DNA of 6,129 nt from JBKJVQ01 sp046717125 (GTDB taxonomy: Bacteria > Pseudomonadota > Alphaproteobacteria > Rhizobiales > Methyloligellaceae): the NCBI GenBank assembly GCA_046717125.1, contig JBKJVQ010000095.1, forward strand, positions 1-6,129, written 5' to 3'. Below the pieces are notes generated by a model. The model saw nothing but the letters and a program-made list of their open reading frames with translations, had not been told where the DNA came from and made no database searches. The translations under genes were made by a program, and so were the position numbers. Shown piece by piece: positions 5,424-6,129 of this stretch. Each line of letters opens with the position of its first letter. Within the stretch, counting starts at the first letter, position 1.

Positions 5424-6129
5424 ATGAACGAGCCGCCGGGAAAAATCACGCAACCGACAACGGAAGCGTTCGTCGAGCGGCTCTATGCGGAGGCAAGGGC
5501 CGGCCGCTTCGGTACGCGTCCCTTCGGCAAGATGCTCCTCGTGGACGAACCGGAGACGATTCACGAAATCCTCCGCGCGCCGGATGCTTACTACAAGGAT
5601 TATGGCGTGGTCGAAACGCTGGGTCTGTCCCGGTTCAACACGAATGGCGCGGATTGGCGCATGCGGCAGGCCCTGACACAGCGGCACTATTCGACGGCTG
5701 CGCGCCCGGAGCATCGAGAAACCGTGGTTGATGCTTATCGAAGCCGCATTGCCGGCCTGAATCAACCGACGGGCCTGCAGCTCAGAAACGCGCTGATGGC
5801 GGCCGCCGCGTCCGTGTTTCACCGCGCGCTTGGATGCGACGTGCCCGACCTGCATGCGGTGCGACTGCTTGATGATTTGCGCGACATCACAGCGACCCTT
5901 CAACGACATGCATTGTTCGGCGCTACGCCGGAGGACCGAAAGCGTGTCGCGACCCTTGTCCGCGCAATATCGCGCGCGGTCGACAATTATGCAGGATCGG
6001 CGCCCGACTTTGCCGCGATGCTGGCGCGGCTGAGAGAGGGGGCGAAGGAAAATCCCGATTTCTCGGCGAGCGATCCGAGGGTAAGACGCGGCGTTCAGGC
6101 GGGACTGACGGCGAACACCACGTCGGGTC
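5424..6129 (+). CDS. Cytochrome P450-like protein, 3' end cut by window edge
   Basis: The frame from ATG 5424 stays open to the window end, giving 235 residues with the C-terminal part missing. Residues 35-60 (GKMLLVDEPETIHEILRAPDAYYKDY) match the P450 beta1/helix B region. FNTNGADWRMRQALTQRHYS (71-90) matches helix C, where W78 and a following Arg contact heme propionates. LTANTTSG (228-235) fits the central helix I, with the TT pair at 232-233. P450s are heme monooxygenases using oxygen and electrons from a reductase or ferredoxin; the substrate is unknown. The heme-ligand Cys and the ExxR motif would lie beyond the window, so the call rests on the N-terminal half. Oddities: a short N-terminus before the first match, and Asn where helix I normally has Asp or Glu. 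GGAGG precedes the start by 4 bases. Confidence 0.78.
   Translation, partial: MNEPPGKITQPTTEAFVERLYAEARAGRFGTRPFGKMLLVDEPETIHEILRAPDAYYKDYGVVETLGLSRFNTNGADWRMRQALTQRHYSTAARPEHRETVVDAYRSRIAGLNQPTGLQLRNALMAAAASVFHRALGCDVPDLHAVRLLDDLRDITATLQRHALFGATPEDRKRVATLVRAISRAVDNYAGSAPDFAAMLARLREGAKENPDFSASDPRVRRGVQAGLTANTTSG

Noticed and set aside
5361..5909. N-terminal extension of the hydrolase frame up to 5909
   Set aside because: The translated extension is arginine-rich, has no domain character and lies opposite the P450-like gene; the ATG at 5360 gives a normal-length enzyme.

Overview
The window looks like a GC-rich alphaproteobacterial chromosome, most likely Hyphomicrobiales (the Rhizobiales group). 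The strongest indicators are a full-length CtrA cell-cycle regulator, divergently placed next to a fliI-fliJ flagellar export pair. GANTC and TTAA-type sites lie in the ctrA upstream region. Nothing here is a clear-cut new system. The less ordinary parts are the paired palindromic repeats after fliJ, the ctrA/fliI control region, and the divergent SGNH-hydrolase/P450-like pair at the right end.

Left part (1-1310). The window opens inside a ParE/RelE-family toxin gene on the + strand, whose antitoxin would lie outside the window. It converges, with overlapping stop codons, on a two-gene minus-strand unit: yajQ (nucleotide/c-di-GMP-binding protein family), followed 6 bases later by an uncharacterised lipoprotein gene.

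Middle (1311-4440). A gene-free stretch of about 300 bases holds two copies of a REP-like double-hairpin repeat in head-to-head orientation. Then come fliJ and fliI on the minus strand (fliI is transcribed first; the genes overlap by 4 bases), encoding the flagellar type III export ATPase and its coiled-coil partner. A divergent control region of just under 300 bases separates fliI from ctrA on the + strand. ctrA ends at a perfect 15-bp stem-loop terminator that can also serve the converging gene to its right.

Right part (4455-6129). A minus-strand gene for a divergent SGNH-type hydrolase (catalytic block GSSHT, C-terminal DxxH) is separated by 63 bases from a divergently oriented + strand gene that looks like the N-terminal half of a cytochrome P450 and runs off the window edge.

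Links between genes: CtrA in this class controls cell-cycle and flagellar genes, so the shared ctrA/fliI control region makes functional sense. YajQ may connect to c-di-GMP signalling. A common pathway for the hydrolase and the P450-like enzyme is only a guess from their arrangement.
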